Of a DNA stretch of 64,000 nt, positions 31,994-41,101 are shown piece by piece. The DNA comes from an uncultured Lachnospiraceae bacterium (GTDB taxonomy: Bacteria; Bacillota; Clostridia; Lachnospirales; Lachnospiraceae), in assembly GCA_902781895.1 (NCBI GenBank), contig CACZLA010000005.1, positions 1 to 64,000 on the forward strand, read 5' to 3'. Numbering within the stretch: the stretch's first letter is position 1; each line of letters opens with the position of its first letter. The position numbers and the translations under genes are program-made. The notes under the pieces are model-generated. The model did not search any database. It saw only the letters and a list, made by a program, of their open reading frames with translations, and was not told the DNA's origin.

Positions 31994-34111
31994 ATGAAGT
32001 TTGGAAAGAAGATAGTAAACTTAAGGATACCGATCCTCATACTGTCGATCATACTTTTGATACCGTCAGCGCTTGGCTATCTCAACACAAGAACAAACTA
32101 TGATATCCTTACATACCTGCCCGAGGATTTCGAGACTATGAAAGGTCAGCAGATACTGGCCGACGATTTCGGAACAGGTGCTTTTTCTCTGGTAGTAACA
32201 GAGGGGATGGCGGATAAGGATATAGCAAAGATGGCCGAGGATGTTGAAAAGGTTGATCATGTTGTAAGGGTGGTCAGCTATGCATCATTCTCACAGGGGA
32301 TAGTTCCTGTAGGACTGCTTCCTGACAGATTAAAGGATGCATTTGCAAATGGCGACGCCCGGATGATGGCGGTCTTCTACGATACCACCATATCTGCAGA
32401 TGAAACTCTTCAGGCTGTAGAGGACGTAAGAGCGGTTGCAGGAGATCATGTTTATGTCGGAGGTATGTCGGCGATAGTTATCGATACAAAGAATCTCAGT
32501 GACAAAGAGATTCCCGCATATATCGCGATAGCTGCAGTGCTTTGTCTGATAATTCTTACTATAAGTATGGATTCATTTCTTATTCCGGTACTGTTCCTTA
32601 TGAGTATCGGATTCGCAATCATTTACAATCTTGGTTCAAATGTATTTATGGGACAGATATCCTATGTTACCAAGGCTCTGGCGGCGGTTCTTCAGCTGGC
32701 TGTTACCATGGACTATTCCATCTTCCTGTGGCACAGCTACTGCGAAGAGAAAAAGGTTCCGGGAGTTGACAAAAAGGATGCTATGGCAGTGGCCATAGAG
32801 AAAACCTTTTCATCGGTTGTGGGAAGTTCCATAACAACAGTTGCCGGTTTCGTGGCACTTTGTTTTATGACATTTACCCTGGGACTTGATATGGGTATTG
32901 TTATGGCAAAGGGAGTTGTGATCGGAGTTATCTGCTGTGTAACATTACTTCCATCTCTGATACTTGTGCTGGACAAGGCTATAGAGAAAACATCGCATAA
33001 ACCGATAGTTCCTGATTTTTCAAAGATAAGCAAATGGATAGTAAAGCATTACTACATCGGACTTATACTTTTTGCACTGCTTATCGTTCCGGCATATTAC
33101 GGACAGTCTCATAATGAGGTTTATTACAATCTGGACAGTACACTTCCAAAGGAACTCGGAAGTATACAGGCTAATGATAAGCTGCAGGAAAAATTCCATA
33201 TGAACACCACTCATATGATCCTGCTTGATTCAAATCTTAATGATAAAACAGTAAGAAAAATTACAGATGAAATAGATGGATTAAAGGGTGTTAAAGCAAC
33301 TATCGGAATTCAGTCTCTGGTGGGTGCGGGAGTTCCGAAGGAAATGATACCCGAACATATAAGAAGTATAGTTGATGACGGAGAGTACCAGCTGCTGTTC
33401 ATTATGTCAGAGTACAAGATTGCTACTGACGAGGTAAATGAACAGTGTGACAAGATAAATGGAATCCTCGATAAATATGATGAAAAGGCAATGCTGATAG
33501 GTGAGGCTCCTTGTACGGTAGATCTTATCAAGACAACGGACAGAGATTTCAAGGTTGTTAACTGGGTATCTATCATAATGGTCGGAATAATTATTATATT
33601 TGTATTCAGATCATTTTCACTTCCGGTACTGCTTGTATCAGTTATCGAATTTGCAATCTTTATAAATATGGCTATACCACATTACATGGGAACGGTACTT
33701 CCATTTGTTGCTTCCATAGTTATAGGTACCATACAGCTGGGTTCAACCGTTGACTACGCGATCCTGATGACGACTAAATATGTGAATCTGAGATCAAGCG
33801 GTTCGGACAAGAACGAAGCTGTAACAGGAGCACTCAGTGGTTCCATCAATTCAATATTTGTAAGTGCGCTTTCATTCTTTGCGGCTACCATAGGCGTGGC
33901 AGTCTATTCAAAGATAGATATGATCGGTCAGCTATGTATGCTGATGTCCAGAGGTGCAATAATAAGTATGTTTGTAGTAACACTTCTCCTTCCTGCAGTA
34001 CTGAAGGTATTTGACGGACTGATCATTCGTTCCACAAGCGGCTTTAAGGGCTTGAGGGGTGAGATGCGTGTGAAGGAAAGCAAAGTTGAGAAGATAAACA
34101 GACTTGCGTAA
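31994..34111 (+). CDS. RND/MMPL-type exporter
   Basis: The protein has 705 residues from ATG 31994 (AGGAGGG lies six bases before it; the ATG at 31988 is too close). It has a duplicated layout: one helix, a large extracytoplasmic loop, then a block of five to six helices, twice. Each block has the MMPL charged-helix signature, AVTMDYSIFLWH and GSTVDYAILMTT, whose Asp-Tyr pair carries protons. The family exports hydrophobic compounds or lipids using the proton gradient. It is followed after 39 bases by a lipoprotein with LxxG repeats, probably its external partner. Regulation is likely by the divergent TetR. Confidence 0.9.
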   Translation: MKFGKKIVNLRIPILILSIILLIPSALGYLNTRTNYDILTYLPEDFETMKGQQILADDFGTGAFSLVVTEGMADKDIAKMAEDVEKVDHVVRVVSYASFSQGIVPVGLLPDRLKDAFANGDARMMAVFYDTTISADETLQAVEDVRAVAGDHVYVGGMSAIVIDTKNLSDKEIPAYIAIAAVLCLIILTISMDSFLIPVLFLMSIGFAIIYNLGSNVFMGQISYVTKALAAVLQLAVTMDYSIFLWHSYCEEKKVPGVDKKDAMAVAIEKTFSSVVGSSITTVAGFVALCFMTFTLGLDMGIVMAKGVVIGVICCVTLLPSLILVLDKAIEKTSHKPIVPDFSKISKWIVKHYYIGLILFALLIVPAYYGQSHNEVYYNLDSTLPKELGSIQANDKLQEKFHMNTTHMILLDSNLNDKTVRKITDEIDGLKGVKATIGIQSLVGAGVPKEMIPEHIRSIVDDGEYQLLFIMSEYKIATDEVNEQCDKINGILDKYDEKAMLIGEAPCTVDLIKTTDRDFKVVNWVSIIMVGIIIIFVFRSFSLPVLLVSVIEFAIFINMAIPHYMGTVLPFVASIVIGTIQLGSTVDYAILMTTKYVNLRSSGSDKNEAVTGALSGSINSIFVSALSFFAATIGVAVYSKIDMIGQLCMLMSRGAIISMFVVTLLLPAVLKVFDGLIIRSTSGFKGLRGEMRVKESKVEKINRLA

Positions 34112-34150
34112 TTGTTATAAATGGTGAATATAAACAAGGAGTGAAGTATA

Positions 34151-36466
34151 ATGAGGAAATTTTATAAGGGAAATATGAAGAAAGTGGTAGCGGCTTTCGT
34201 GTGTGTCATGATGGCAGGAAGCCTGGCTGCATGCGGCGGCAGTGACGATGAAGCTAAAACTATCACTCAGGAAAAGGCCCTCGCTCAGAATGAGGAGGGT
34301 GATATAACAAATGTTATTTCTGATTCACTTGGACTCGGTTCCGAAACAGATGCCGACAAGGAAGAGACTGTATATGTTATTTCGGATGCATCCGGAAATC
34401 AGAAAGAAACCATAGTAGATGAATGGCTGAAGAACCCGGAAAAGAAGGATGAGATTCAGGATGTGAGCGACCTTTCGGATATAGAAAATGTAAAAGGTGA
34501 CGAAACATTTTCACAGGATGGAAAGAAGCTTACATGGAAGGCCGGTGGAAATGATATCTATTATCAGGGAAGAACTGAGGAGCAGTCACCTGTATCAGTA
34601 TCAGTTAAATACACACTGGACGGTAAAGAGATCTCTCCGGATGAACTTGCAGGTAAGAGCGGCCATGTAAAGATAGAGTATAAATATATAAATAACTGTA
34701 AAGAAAATGGAGTTTGTGTTCCATTTCTCATGGGCACCGGAATGATACTTCATCTGGATACATTTTCAAATGTTGAGGCAGAGCATGCAAAGATCATTTC
34801 CGATGGAAGCAGATATATAGTTATAGGCTACGGAATGCCGGGACTCACAGAGAGCCTTGAGCTTGATAAGAAGGATATAGTTCTTCCTGATGGCTTCACA
34901 GTAGAAGCTGATGTTCAGAATTTTGAGTTAGGTATGTCGATAACTGTAGCAAGTGCTGAGAATATCGGTTCTGAGGAAGATATAGATATATCTGATGTTG
35001 AAAAAGAAATAAATGATCTTTCACATGAGTATCAGAATGGTATGAATTCCCTTGTAAACGGAGTTAAGGATTATACAGGCGGAGTTGAAAAGGTTTCAAA
35101 CGGAGTAAATCAGCTTTATACAGGAACAACAGATCTGTGTAATGGTGCAGGAACTCTGAGTAATGGTGTTAATACAGCAGCAGATGGTGCATCGGAGCTG
35201 GCAAATGGAGCAACCAAGTTAAACGACGGTGCTAAGCAGCTCAGCACAGGAACAGCTTCTGCTTACAGCGGCGCAAAGCAGGTAAGCGATGGTGCTGCAC
35301 AGCTGAATGAAAAGGTTCAGGCGGTTCAGCTTCCTGATATCTCAAGCATGAATCCGGGAGAGGCTGACGAAGAGACAAAGGCAGCTATAAAGAGCACAGC
35401 TGAAGGATATCTGGGACAGGATACAGCAACCTATGTAGGCGGCGAGATCGGTGGTGCCATAAATACTGCAGTTACAAATTCAGTAACACCTTCAACAGTA
35501 GGACAGGTAGTAGCATATAAGACAAGCGGAGATGCAGCAGTTCAGACAGCAGCACAGACAGCAGCACAGAATCAGGCAGCAACAGCACAGTCAAAGGCAG
35601 CAGCAGCTGCAACAGATTATGCAGGGGCTGCACAGGGAAATGCAGTTGCTATAGCTCAGTCAATCTATGGTGATGCATTTGATCCGACTGATCCGGCGCA
35701 GCAGGCAGTTATCGCTCAGATAACACAATCACTCTGCGGTGCATACGGAGAGGGCTACGGAACAGCATACTGTACAGGCTATGGTTCAGGTTATGCTGAT
35801 GAATATATAACATATCTTACAGAGTTCAATTCATTCTCACAGACACTTACAGCACAGTTTGGAGGAGATGAATTTAACGGTACAGTTTCAGGTTCAGTAA
35901 CAAATGTAGCAAACGCTTATGCAAAGGCCGGTTCACAGGTAACACTGGGCAAGGTGGGAGACCAGATGTCATCATTCTCAACACAGCTTGATGCGCTGAA
36001 GGACGGAACACAGAAGCTGGCTGATGGTTCATCATCACTTACAACCGGTATCGGTCAGTTAAACAGCGGAGCATCTGAGCTGGCAAACGGAACAGATGCA
36101 CTTAGCACAGGAGCATCAACATTAAGCGGTGGTATGACACAGTTGAAGGATGGATCCCAGCAGCTCTATACCGGTACAAAGACTCTGAAGGATGGAGTGG
36201 GAACACTCAAGGCCGGAACAGATACACTGGTACAGAACAACGGAAAGCTAAACGATGGTGCCTCAGAGCTTGGAAATGCAACGGATAAGGTTATAGATAA
36301 ACTGAATGAAACAGAGGACGGAGTTAATGACTTCGTTGATAATGTAAATAAGGTCAAAGCGGCAGGAAGAGATTATCAGTCATTCGCAGGAGTACGCGGA
36401 GACATGAAAGGAAAGACAAAGTTCATCATCAAGGTGGATGGTGTCGGTGAAACATCGAATCCCTAA
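34151..36466 (+). CDS. Large lipoprotein with LxxG heptad repeats, exporter partner
   Basis: The protein has 771 residues. The signal peptide ends in lipobox LAAC (about residues 25-28). A beta-rich domain (80-275) is followed by two blocks of heptads of the type LxxGxxxLxxG (about 295-390 and 610-725), as in LNDGAKQLSTG and LADGSSSLTTG. Between them is a segment very rich in Ala, Gln, Gly and Tyr (about 410-560). Heptads of this kind occur in YhgE/Pip-type proteins. The pairing with an RND exporter suggests a periplasm-like scaffold reaching into the wall. There is no C-terminal membrane helix. A terminator follows. Confidence 0.8.
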   Translation: MRKFYKGNMKKVVAAFVCVMMAGSLAACGGSDDEAKTITQEKALAQNEEGDITNVISDSLGLGSETDADKEETVYVISDASGNQKETIVDEWLKNPEKKDEIQDVSDLSDIENVKGDETFSQDGKKLTWKAGGNDIYYQGRTEEQSPVSVSVKYTLDGKEISPDELAGKSGHVKIEYKYINNCKENGVCVPFLMGTGMILHLDTFSNVEAEHAKIISDGSRYIVIGYGMPGLTESLELDKKDIVLPDGFTVEADVQNFELGMSITVASAENIGSEEDIDISDVEKEINDLSHEYQNGMNSLVNGVKDYTGGVEKVSNGVNQLYTGTTDLCNGAGTLSNGVNTAADGASELANGATKLNDGAKQLSTGTASAYSGAKQVSDGAAQLNEKVQAVQLPDISSMNPGEADEETKAAIKSTAEGYLGQDTATYVGGEIGGAINTAVTNSVTPSTVGQVVAYKTSGDAAVQTAAQTAAQNQAATAQSKAAAAATDYAGAAQGNAVAIAQSIYGDAFDPTDPAQQAVIAQITQSLCGAYGEGYGTAYCTGYGSGYADEYITYLTEFNSFSQTLTAQFGGDEFNGTVSGSVTNVANAYAKAGSQVTLGKVGDQMSSFSTQLDALKDGTQKLADGSSSLTTGIGQLNSGASELANGTDALSTGASTLSGGMTQLKDGSQQLYTGTKTLKDGVGTLKAGTDTLVQNNGKLNDGASELGNATDKVIDKLNETEDGVNDFVDNVNKVKAAGRDYQSFAGVRGDMKGKTKFIIKVDGVGETSNP

Positions 36467-36498
36467 GGGATTACTTCATTATACATTCCCATTTAAAG

Positions 36499-36533
36499 TG
36501 GGGCAGAGGCATAGTTCCTCTGTCCCGCTTTTC
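36499..36533 (+). terminator. Terminator after the LxxG lipoprotein gene
   Basis: GGGGCAGAGG pairs with CCTCTGTCCC across a seven-base loop, followed by CGCTTTT. It closes the 31264-36466 unit. Confidence 0.8.
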
Positions 36534-36560
36534 CATTTGAGGGAGGTGGGCGCATGCTGT

Positions 36561-36629
36561 TTTATTGGCGTTTCACATGTTGATTTATTGGCGTTTCACA
36601 TGTTGATTTGTTGGTGTTTCACATGTCGT
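36561..36629 (+). repeat. Three exact-length 23-bp tandem repeats before ppk
   Basis: Units 36561-36583 and 36584-36606 are identical; 36607-36629 differs at a few bases. The core is ttggcgtttcacatgt. The array lies 90 bases before the ppk start, in a 252-base gap that otherwise holds only the terminator. Confidence 0.85.
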
Positions 36630-36718
36630 CTCGTATGGCATATATTTTCATAATGTGTTATAATGGCGGAAGTGTTATTTTCGGAGTTACAAATCAAAAA
36701 TTCGGAAGGGGTGTTATT

Positions 36719-38764
36719 GTGAAAAAGCTATATCAAAACAGAGAATTATCATGGCTTAGATTTAATGAAAGAGTTCTTGAAGAGGCTGAGGATGAAAGAA
36801 ATCCTTTATGTGAGAGACTTACTTTCATGTCCATCTATCAGACAAATCTTGATGAGTTCTTTATGGTCAGAGTAGGTTCACTTCATGATCAGATGCTTCT
36901 TGAGGATGATCCCAAGGAAAATAAAACAAATATGTCTGCATCAAAGCAGCTGGAGGCTATCCGTGACCGCGTTCGTGAACTGGGTATCAGAAAGGATGAG
37001 TCCTATCACCGCCTGATGAAGGAGGTTGAGAAAAAGGGTGTAAAGATAGCGCAGTTTTCCGAGCTTGCAGAGGAGGAGGGACAGTTCCTTCATGATTATT
37101 TCCAGAGGGAGATACTTCCGCTTCTTTCCCCATATACTATAAGTAAAAAGCGTCCATTTCCATTTATAAAGAATAAGGAAATATGTGCTACGGCTCTGCT
37201 TGAGACAAAGTCGGGCAAGAACAGATACGGTATCGTTCCATGCAGCAACGGAATGTTTTCAAGACTTATTGAGATTCCGAATAACAGGGGTACTTATATG
37301 CTGGCTGAGGAGCTGATATTACATTTCCTCGGAGAAGTATTCACAGGATATAATATCGCAAGCAAGTCGCTGGTTCGTGTGACTCGTAATGCCGACATCG
37401 ATGCAGACAAGGTATATGATGAGGAACTGAATTACAGAGATCACATGGCAGAGGTTATCAAGCTCAGAAGAAAGCTTGAGCCGGTGAGACTCGAGTATAC
37501 GAGAGATATAGATAAGAAGATTGTAAAGAGCGTTGCAAACTTCTTTAAGATCGATAAGGAAATGATATTCCTGACAAATGCACCGCTGGATATGTCATTT
37601 GTATTTGATATAGAGGATTCTCTGAGACATGATAAGGAGAACTTCTTCGAGAAGAAGGTACCGCAGAAACCTGCCTGCCTTGATATTTCAAAGCCGATAC
37701 TTCCTCAGGTGCTTGAGAAGGACAAGCTGCTTTCATATCCATATGAATCCATAAATCCTTTCCTGAAGATGCTGAAGGAGGCTGCTAACAATCCGAATGT
37801 GGTATCTATAAAGATGACTCTTTACAGACTGGCAAAACAGAGTGAGGTTGTATCCGCTCTTGTTGATGCAGCGGAGAATGGAAAGGAAGTTGATGTTCTT
37901 GTAGAGCTGAAGGCCAGATTTGACGAGGAGAACAATATCGGCTGGTCCAGAACTCTCGAGAATGCAGGCTGTAATGTTATCTATGGTCTGGACGGTCTCA
38001 AGGTTCATTCAAAGCTCTGCCTTATCACTATGAAACAGGATAAGGAAGTAGTTTATGTGACTCAGATCGGTACAGGAAATTACAACGAAAAGACTGCAAG
38101 ACTTTATACAGATCTCAGTCTGATGACTGCAGATCAGAAGATAGGAGCAGAGGCTGCAAGAGTATTTAATGCTCTTTCGATGGGCGACGTTATGAAGCGT
38201 ACAGAGCATCTGCTGGTTGCACCAAAGTGCCTTCAGAATAAAGTTATTGATAAGATAGACCGTGAGATACAGATAGCTAAAGACGGAGGAGAGGGATACA
38301 TCGGAGTAAAGATAAACTCTCTCACAGATAAGAAGATCATAGACAGACTGATCGAAGCATCACGTGCAGGTGTAAAGGTGGATATGGTTGTCCGTGGCAT
38401 CTGCTGTCTCATTCCGGGAATCAAGGATGAAACGGAGAATATAAGGATCATAAGTATAGTCGGAAGATTCCTTGAGCATTCACGTATTTACATTTTCGGT
38501 AAGGGTGAGCGTGAGGAAATGTATATCGGTTCGGCAGACTTTATGACAAGAAATACCGTAAGACGTGTGGAAGTTGCAACGCCGATTTATGATCCGGATA
38601 TAAAGAACAGATTAAGAGACATGTTCAATCTCCTGATGTCTGACAATGTTAAGGCAAGAGAGATGGGCAAGGATGGAAACTATACATATGTAGAGCATGC
38701 TAAGCCTGCTGTAAATGCACAGGAAACATTTTACGAGGAAGCTTATAAAGCGGTAGAAAGCTAA
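36719..38764 (+). CDS. ppk: Polyphosphate kinase 1
   Basis: The protein has 681 residues from GTG 36719, which has GGAAGGGG seven bases upstream. The frame stays open to 36608, but those residues do not match the family. The N-terminus (NRELSWLRFNERVLEEA) and NLDEFFMVRVGSL are classic. The active site holds TLYRLAKQSEVVSAL, GLKVHSKLCLI (the first catalytic His), TGNYNEKTARLYTDLS, and EHSRIYIFG (the autophosphorylated His region). It makes polyphosphate from ATP, reversibly. No exopolyphosphatase is adjacent. A sensor kinase follows after 84 bases. Confidence 0.96.
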   Translation: MKKLYQNRELSWLRFNERVLEEAEDERNPLCERLTFMSIYQTNLDEFFMVRVGSLHDQMLLEDDPKENKTNMSASKQLEAIRDRVRELGIRKDESYHRLMKEVEKKGVKIAQFSELAEEEGQFLHDYFQREILPLLSPYTISKKRPFPFIKNKEICATALLETKSGKNRYGIVPCSNGMFSRLIEIPNNRGTYMLAEELILHFLGEVFTGYNIASKSLVRVTRNADIDADKVYDEELNYRDHMAEVIKLRRKLEPVRLEYTRDIDKKIVKSVANFFKIDKEMIFLTNAPLDMSFVFDIEDSLRHDKENFFEKKVPQKPACLDISKPILPQVLEKDKLLSYPYESINPFLKMLKEAANNPNVVSIKMTLYRLAKQSEVVSALVDAAENGKEVDVLVELKARFDEENNIGWSRTLENAGCNVIYGLDGLKVHSKLCLITMKQDKEVVYVTQIGTGNYNEKTARLYTDLSLMTADQKIGAEAARVFNALSMGDVMKRTEHLLVAPKCLQNKVIDKIDREIQIAKDGGEGYIGVKINSLTDKKIIDRLIEASRAGVKVDMVVRGICCLIPGIKDETENIRIISIVGRFLEHSRIYIFGKGEREEMYIGSADFMTRNTVRRVEVATPIYDPDIKNRLRDMFNLLMSDNVKAREMGKDGNYTYVEHAKPAVNAQETFYEEAYKAVES

Positions 38765-38848
38765 TCGCTGTATGATCGATGGGAAGCTGATTGCTGCATG
38801 GTTGGTAGTGGGCTGATTGTTATAAGGTAGTTAGAAGGTTAGGCACCG

Positions 38849-40273
38849 ATGAAAAATATCAGGATAAGAACTTACATTTTAATATCGATGGTTTTGATCG
38901 TGACATTGTCTCTCGGTGCAGTAGTGTATGCGACGGTTTCGCTTTTCTCCAGCAGACGTATATCATCTGTTAAGGACAGTATGAATGACAGTGTCACTGA
39001 TCTGTCTCATATTGTAGAAGATGTCGGAATGAAGGAGACTGAATTTCATACGGGATTTATTAACAGAACACAGTCTCTTGCCAGATTTCAGAATGGAGTG
39101 ATAGTTGTGGTTGACCGTGATTACAGGATAATCTGTGATACTGCCGGTAATCATAACGGTTCATACATCATTAATAAAGATATAATGGATGTTATGAACG
39201 GCAGGGAAAAGAAGCTGGAGTTCGAGAATAATAAAGAGGTTACAACCTTTACGCCGGTTTATTACGCCGGTAATGTGGATGGAGTTATTATTTTCAGTGT
39301 CTCACTATCGAAGGTTCGTGGTGAGATTGATGACGTCAGAAATGTACTCGTGGTAATGCTGGGCGTTCTTCTTCTGATAGATGTGCTTCTCATCATTTAC
39401 ATTTCCAAGCGGTCCGTAAGAGACCTTAATAATGTAAATGAGCAGATAATGCATACGGCCCTTGGTAACCTTTCCGAGAAGCTTCCGGAGAATGAAGGCT
39501 TTATCGAGATACAGGTCCTTTCCGAGAATTATAATGATGTAATGAGCAAGCTTGCCATGATCGATCAGACGAGAAATGAATTCGTTTCGAACGTGTCTCA
39601 CGAGCTTAAGACTCCTATCACTTCCATGAAGGTTCTTGCAGAGTCACTTACACAGAATGAGTCTGCCACTGCGGAAGAGTATAAGGAGTTTATGACGGAT
39701 ATCGTTGATGAGATAGACAGAGAAACTAAGATTATCAATGATCTGCTCACACTGGTCCGTACAGATTCAAATAACAAGGAACTGAATATGGAAAAGGCCG
39801 ACATCAATGAAATGATGAAGACCATTATCAAGACCGTCAGTCCGCTGGCAAAGCAGCGTGGTATCGATATGAAATATGAGTGCTACAGGGAAGTTGTTGC
39901 GGACGTGGATCAGGTTAAGCTTTCACTTGCCATATCAAATCTTATAGAAAATGCGGTTAAGTATAATGTCGATAACGGCTGGATCAAATGCAGTCTGAAT
40001 ACGGATCATAAGTATTTTTATATAAAGGTTGCGGATTCCGGTGTTGGTATTCCGGATGATGCAAAGGACAGAGTGTTTGATAGATTTTACAGAGTTGATA
40101 AGGCGAGAAGTCGAGACACCGGTGGAACCGGTCTGGGTCTTTCCATAACAAGAAGCATCATAAATGCTCATAAAGGAACTATCAAGCTGTACAGTGAGTC
40201 CGGAAAAGGAACTACATTTACGGTTAAGATTCCGCTGGAAAATAATCTCAAGACAAACCAGGTTGGGAATTGA
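38849..40273 (+). CDS. Sensor histidine kinase
   Basis: The protein has 474 residues. Two membrane helices (about 8-32 and 163-188) enclose a sensor domain of about 130 residues with a PAS-like core (NGVIVVVDRDYRIICDTAG). A HAMP segment follows, then the phospho-acceptor site NEFVSNVSHELKTPITSM and the ATP site with NLIENAVKYN, DSGVGIPDDA, FYRVDKARSRDTGGTGLGLSI and GKGTTFTVKIP. The layout matches WalK/PhoR-type kinases. No response regulator gene lies next to it; ppk is upstream and a GerMN lipoprotein downstream. It is expected to phosphorylate a regulator encoded elsewhere. Confidence 0.93.
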   Translation: MKNIRIRTYILISMVLIVTLSLGAVVYATVSLFSSRRISSVKDSMNDSVTDLSHIVEDVGMKETEFHTGFINRTQSLARFQNGVIVVVDRDYRIICDTAGNHNGSYIINKDIMDVMNGREKKLEFENNKEVTTFTPVYYAGNVDGVIIFSVSLSKVRGEIDDVRNVLVVMLGVLLLIDVLLIIYISKRSVRDLNNVNEQIMHTALGNLSEKLPENEGFIEIQVLSENYNDVMSKLAMIDQTRNEFVSNVSHELKTPITSMKVLAESLTQNESATAEEYKEFMTDIVDEIDRETKIINDLLTLVRTDSNNKELNMEKADINEMMKTIIKTVSPLAKQRGIDMKYECYREVVADVDQVKLSLAISNLIENAVKYNVDNGWIKCSLNTDHKYFYIKVADSGVGIPDDAKDRVFDRFYRVDKARSRDTGGTGLGLSITRSIINAHKGTIKLYSESGKGTTFTVKIPLENNLKTNQVGN

Positions 40274-40317
40274 TAACCGTCTCTGATGGCAGAGATGAGC
40301 GGGATATGATTTGAAAA

Positions 40318-40360
40318 ACAGTTGAGATAAACAGTTGAGATAAACAGTTGAGATAAACAG
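40318..40360 (+). repeat. 13-bp tandem repeat, three copies
   Basis: The unit acagttgagataa occurs three times without change (40318-40330, 40331-40343, 40344-40356) plus four bases. It fills part of the gap between the sensor kinase and the GerMN lipoprotein gene. Confidence 0.85.
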
Positions 40361-40403
40361 ACAGTAATAAGATAGTATGATTTAGTAGAAAGCGAATGGA
40401 TAG

Positions 40404-40940
40404 ATGCGTAATAAAGTGAAATATAAAACTTCATATGGTTTAGGGTTTGTGCGTATCTATGCATCAAGGATGGTTTTGCTATTGCTAGCTTGTTTGATGC
40501 TATTTGCAGTCTCAGGTTGTGGAGTGGATGGTTCGAAGGATAGCAAGGTGGAAGGTGTGGTAAATAAGACCGGAACTGTCCAGCTGTACCATACGACTGA
40601 TGTGTCTGTTGAACCGGATCCCGAAAGGTATCAGCTGATGCAGCCTGATAACCTGTCAGCATCACTTGATGAGATAATAGAAAAGATACAGATTCAGGAT
40701 AAGCTTCGCATAGATAAATATCTGATTGACGGAGATCGAAATGTGACACTGTTTATTTCCGAGGTTACTCCACTTACGGAGGAAGAACTTCTGCTGAATA
40801 AAGCAGCACTTATTCGAAGTGTAACACAGCTTAATATCGGAAATGTTATCCTTGTTGTTTCCGACGAGAACGGAAAACAGATAGAGGATGCCACATATAC
40901 AGATGCTTCATTTTATTATTATGAAGTTGAAAAGGATTGA
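40404..40940 (+). CDS. GerMN-type lipoprotein
   Basis: The protein has 178 residues. After a basic start, the signal peptide ends in lipobox VSGC (about residue 37-40). The C-terminal part, TVQLYHTT near 60, then YLIDGDRNVTLFIS, LTEEELLLNKAALIRSVTQLNIGNVILVVSDENGK, matches the GerMN/sporulation-spore-germination pattern. Such proteins may bind cell-wall sugars. They often sit behind WalK-like kinases in Clostridia, as here. The start codon has only a weak ribosome site (GGA 40398), so the true start is less sure. Confidence 0.75.
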   Translation: MRNKVKYKTSYGLGFVRIYASRMVLLLLACLMLFAVSGCGVDGSKDSKVEGVVNKTGTVQLYHTTDVSVEPDPERYQLMQPDNLSASLDEIIEKIQIQDKLRIDKYLIDGDRNVTLFISEVTPLTEEELLLNKAALIRSVTQLNIGNVILVVSDENGKQIEDATYTDASFYYYEVEKD

Positions 40941-40943
40941 TGT

Positions 40944-41099
40944 GATAAAAGATAACGAGAAAAGAAAAAAGAGTAAAGAAAAAAGAGAAAAGAAAAAAGA
41001 GAACAAGAGAAAAAGAGATAGAGAGATAGAGAGATAGGGAGATAGAGAGATAAAGAGATAGAGAGATAGAGAGACTGAAAGATTAAGGGAGATTAGAAT
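40944..41099 (+). repeat. Polypurine tract with agagatag repeats before comEC
   Basis: About 155 bases consist almost only of A and G with occasional T. The first half is a run of gaaaaa units and the second a run of agagatag units. Only a handful of C occur. It lies between the lipoprotein stop and the comEC start; AAGGGA within it (41085-41090) serves as the ribosome site. Confidence 0.8.
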
Positions 41100-41101
41100 A
41101 G

